A stretch of 7,309 nucleotides of DNA from an uncultured Comamonadaceae bacterium (GTDB lineage: Bacteria; Pseudomonadota; Gammaproteobacteria; Burkholderiales; Burkholderiaceae): contig CAMLQP010000145.1 in the NCBI GenBank assembly GCA_946482115.1, forward strand, positions 1 to 7,309, in the 5' to 3' direction. Position 1 is the first letter of the stretch. Every line of letters begins with the position of its first letter. A program made the translations under genes and the position numbers. The notes under the pieces are model-generated. The model was not told the DNA's origin. It made no database searches and saw only the letters and a program-made list of their open reading frames with translations. This document shows positions 6,945 through 7,309 of this stretch, in pieces.

Positions 6945-6966
6945 GCCGGGCATCCGGTGGCCCGGC
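6945..6966 (+). terminator. GC-rich hairpin after hpaI, possible attenuator or weak terminator
   Basis: GCCGGGC (6945-6951) and GCCCGGC (6960-6966) form a perfect 7-bp all-G/C stem with an 8-nt loop, 13 nt after the hpaI stop. No T-run follows, so it is not a standard Rho-independent terminator. An alternative imperfect pairing of GGTGGCC with GGCCCACC (6956-6974) overlaps it. It could protect the 3' end of the hpa message, pause transcription or be chance in GC-rich DNA. Confidence 0.35.
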
Positions 6967-7026
6967 TGGCCCACCGCTTCTGCGCTAAGCTGCCGTATTC
7001 GCGCGCAGGTGAGGCGCCGAACCACC

Positions 7027-7034
7027 AAGGAGGA
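7027..7034 (+). promoter_or_regulatory. Shine-Dalgarno of gabD
   Basis: AAGGAGGA lies 5 nt before the ATG at 7040 and 11 nt before a second in-frame ATG at 7046. The spacing favours the first ATG. Confidence 0.8.
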
Positions 7035-7039
7035 CACAC

Positions 7040-7309
7040 ATGGACATGAAGACTTCCCCGCTGGCCCTGCTCAAGGACTCCAGCCTGTTCAAGACCGACG
7101 CGCTGATCAACGGCCAGTGGGTCAAGGGCGCCAGCCGTTTTGACGTTCTGGACCCCGCCACCGGCCACAAGCTGGCCGACGTGGCCAATCTCGGTGCGGC
7201 CGACGCCACCGCCGCCATCGCTGCCGCGGATGCGGCCTGGGGCGCCTGGAAGAGCAAGACCGCCAAGGAGCGCAGCATCATCCTGCGCAAGTGGTACGAC
7301 CTGCTGATG
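7040..7309 (+). CDS. gabD: Succinate-semialdehyde dehydrogenase, N-terminal part (cut by window edge)
   Basis: The first 90 codons of an aldehyde dehydrogenase; the full family length is about 480-490, so the catalytic Cys and Glu are outside the window. The N-terminal blocks LKDSSLFKTDALINGQWV (10-27), DVLDPATGHKLADVANLGAADATAAI, and WGAWKSKTAKERSIILRKWYDLL match GabD-type NADP-dependent succinate-semialdehyde dehydrogenases better than HpaE-type ones. E. coli GabD as I recall it has LKDSNLF-like, ALINGEW, TAKERATILRNWF blocks at the same places. It would oxidise succinate semialdehyde, the HpaI product, to succinate for the TCA cycle. Same strand as the hpa operon, 107 bp downstream. Substrate assignment rests on this similarity plus context. 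Confidence 0.85.
   Translation, partial: MDMKTSPLALLKDSSLFKTDALINGQWVKGASRFDVLDPATGHKLADVANLGAADATAAIAAADAAWGAWKSKTAKERSIILRKWYDLLM

Larger units (their letters stand above)
6933..7039. other. hpaI-gabD intergenic region
   Basis: 107 bp without a gene. It contains a GC-rich hairpin (6945-6966) just after hpaI and the gabD ribosome binding site at its right end. I see no convincing -10/-35 pair; TAAGCT (6986-6991) is a weak -10-like hexamer with no matching -35. gabD may be read through from the operon or have its own promoter. Confidence 0.6.

Noticed and set aside
6945..6966. Classical Rho-independent terminator after hpaI
   Set aside because: The stem is good but no T-run follows, so only a hairpin of uncertain role is reported.
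4848..7037. 729-codon open frame on the minus strand spanning the end of hpaD through hpaI
   Set aside because: It is antisense to five well-identified genes, rich in His, Gly, Val, Ala and Gln as expected from the complement of G/C-biased codons, and shows no recognisable domain.

Overview
The window is GC-rich with strongly G/C-biased third codon positions. The partial alanyl-tRNA synthetase and the gene style look like a betaproteobacterium of the order Burkholderiales, probably Comamonadaceae; this placement is by eye. There are no mobile elements, RNA genes, CRISPR arrays or pseudogenes. Almost all of it is one tightly packed catabolic operon for homoprotocatechuate (3,4-dihydroxyphenylacetate) meta-cleavage, flanked by two genes cut by the window edges.

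Layout: the 5' end of alaS lies on the minus strand (1-664). A 99-bp divergent intergenic region (665-763) follows; its right half is the only AT-rich patch in the window and holds a perfect 22-bp palindrome, the likely HpaR operator. The plus strand then carries hpaR (764-1225), hpaG1 (1222-1836), hpaG2 (1833-2591), hpaE (2588-4036), hpaD (4051-4914), hpaF (4917-5321), hpaH (5325-6140) and hpaI (6150-6932). The first four are joined by 4-bp stop/start overlaps and the rest by gaps of 2-14 bp. After 107 bp comes the start of a gabD-type succinate-semialdehyde dehydrogenase (7040 to the edge).

How the genes work together: HpaD opens the ring of homoprotocatechuate to 5-carboxymethyl-2-hydroxymuconate semialdehyde. 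HpaE oxidises this to 5-carboxymethyl-2-hydroxymuconate, HpaF isomerises it, and HpaG1/HpaG2 decarboxylate and isomerise it to 2-oxo-hept-4-ene-1,7-dioate. HpaH hydrates that product, and HpaI splits it to pyruvate and succinate semialdehyde. GabD would turn the semialdehyde into succinate, so the window covers ring cleavage through to central metabolism. HpaR, a MarR-family repressor, is the first cistron and probably represses itself and the whole operon through the palindrome. The hydroxylase (hpaBC) and transporter that would supply homoprotocatechuate are not in the window.

The pathway is well described, so I do not claim a new system. Points worth a second look are the position and architecture of the operator, possible leaderless hpaR expression, the two-gene HpaG with a degenerate, shortened HpaG1, a loop insertion in HpaI, and the linked gabD.
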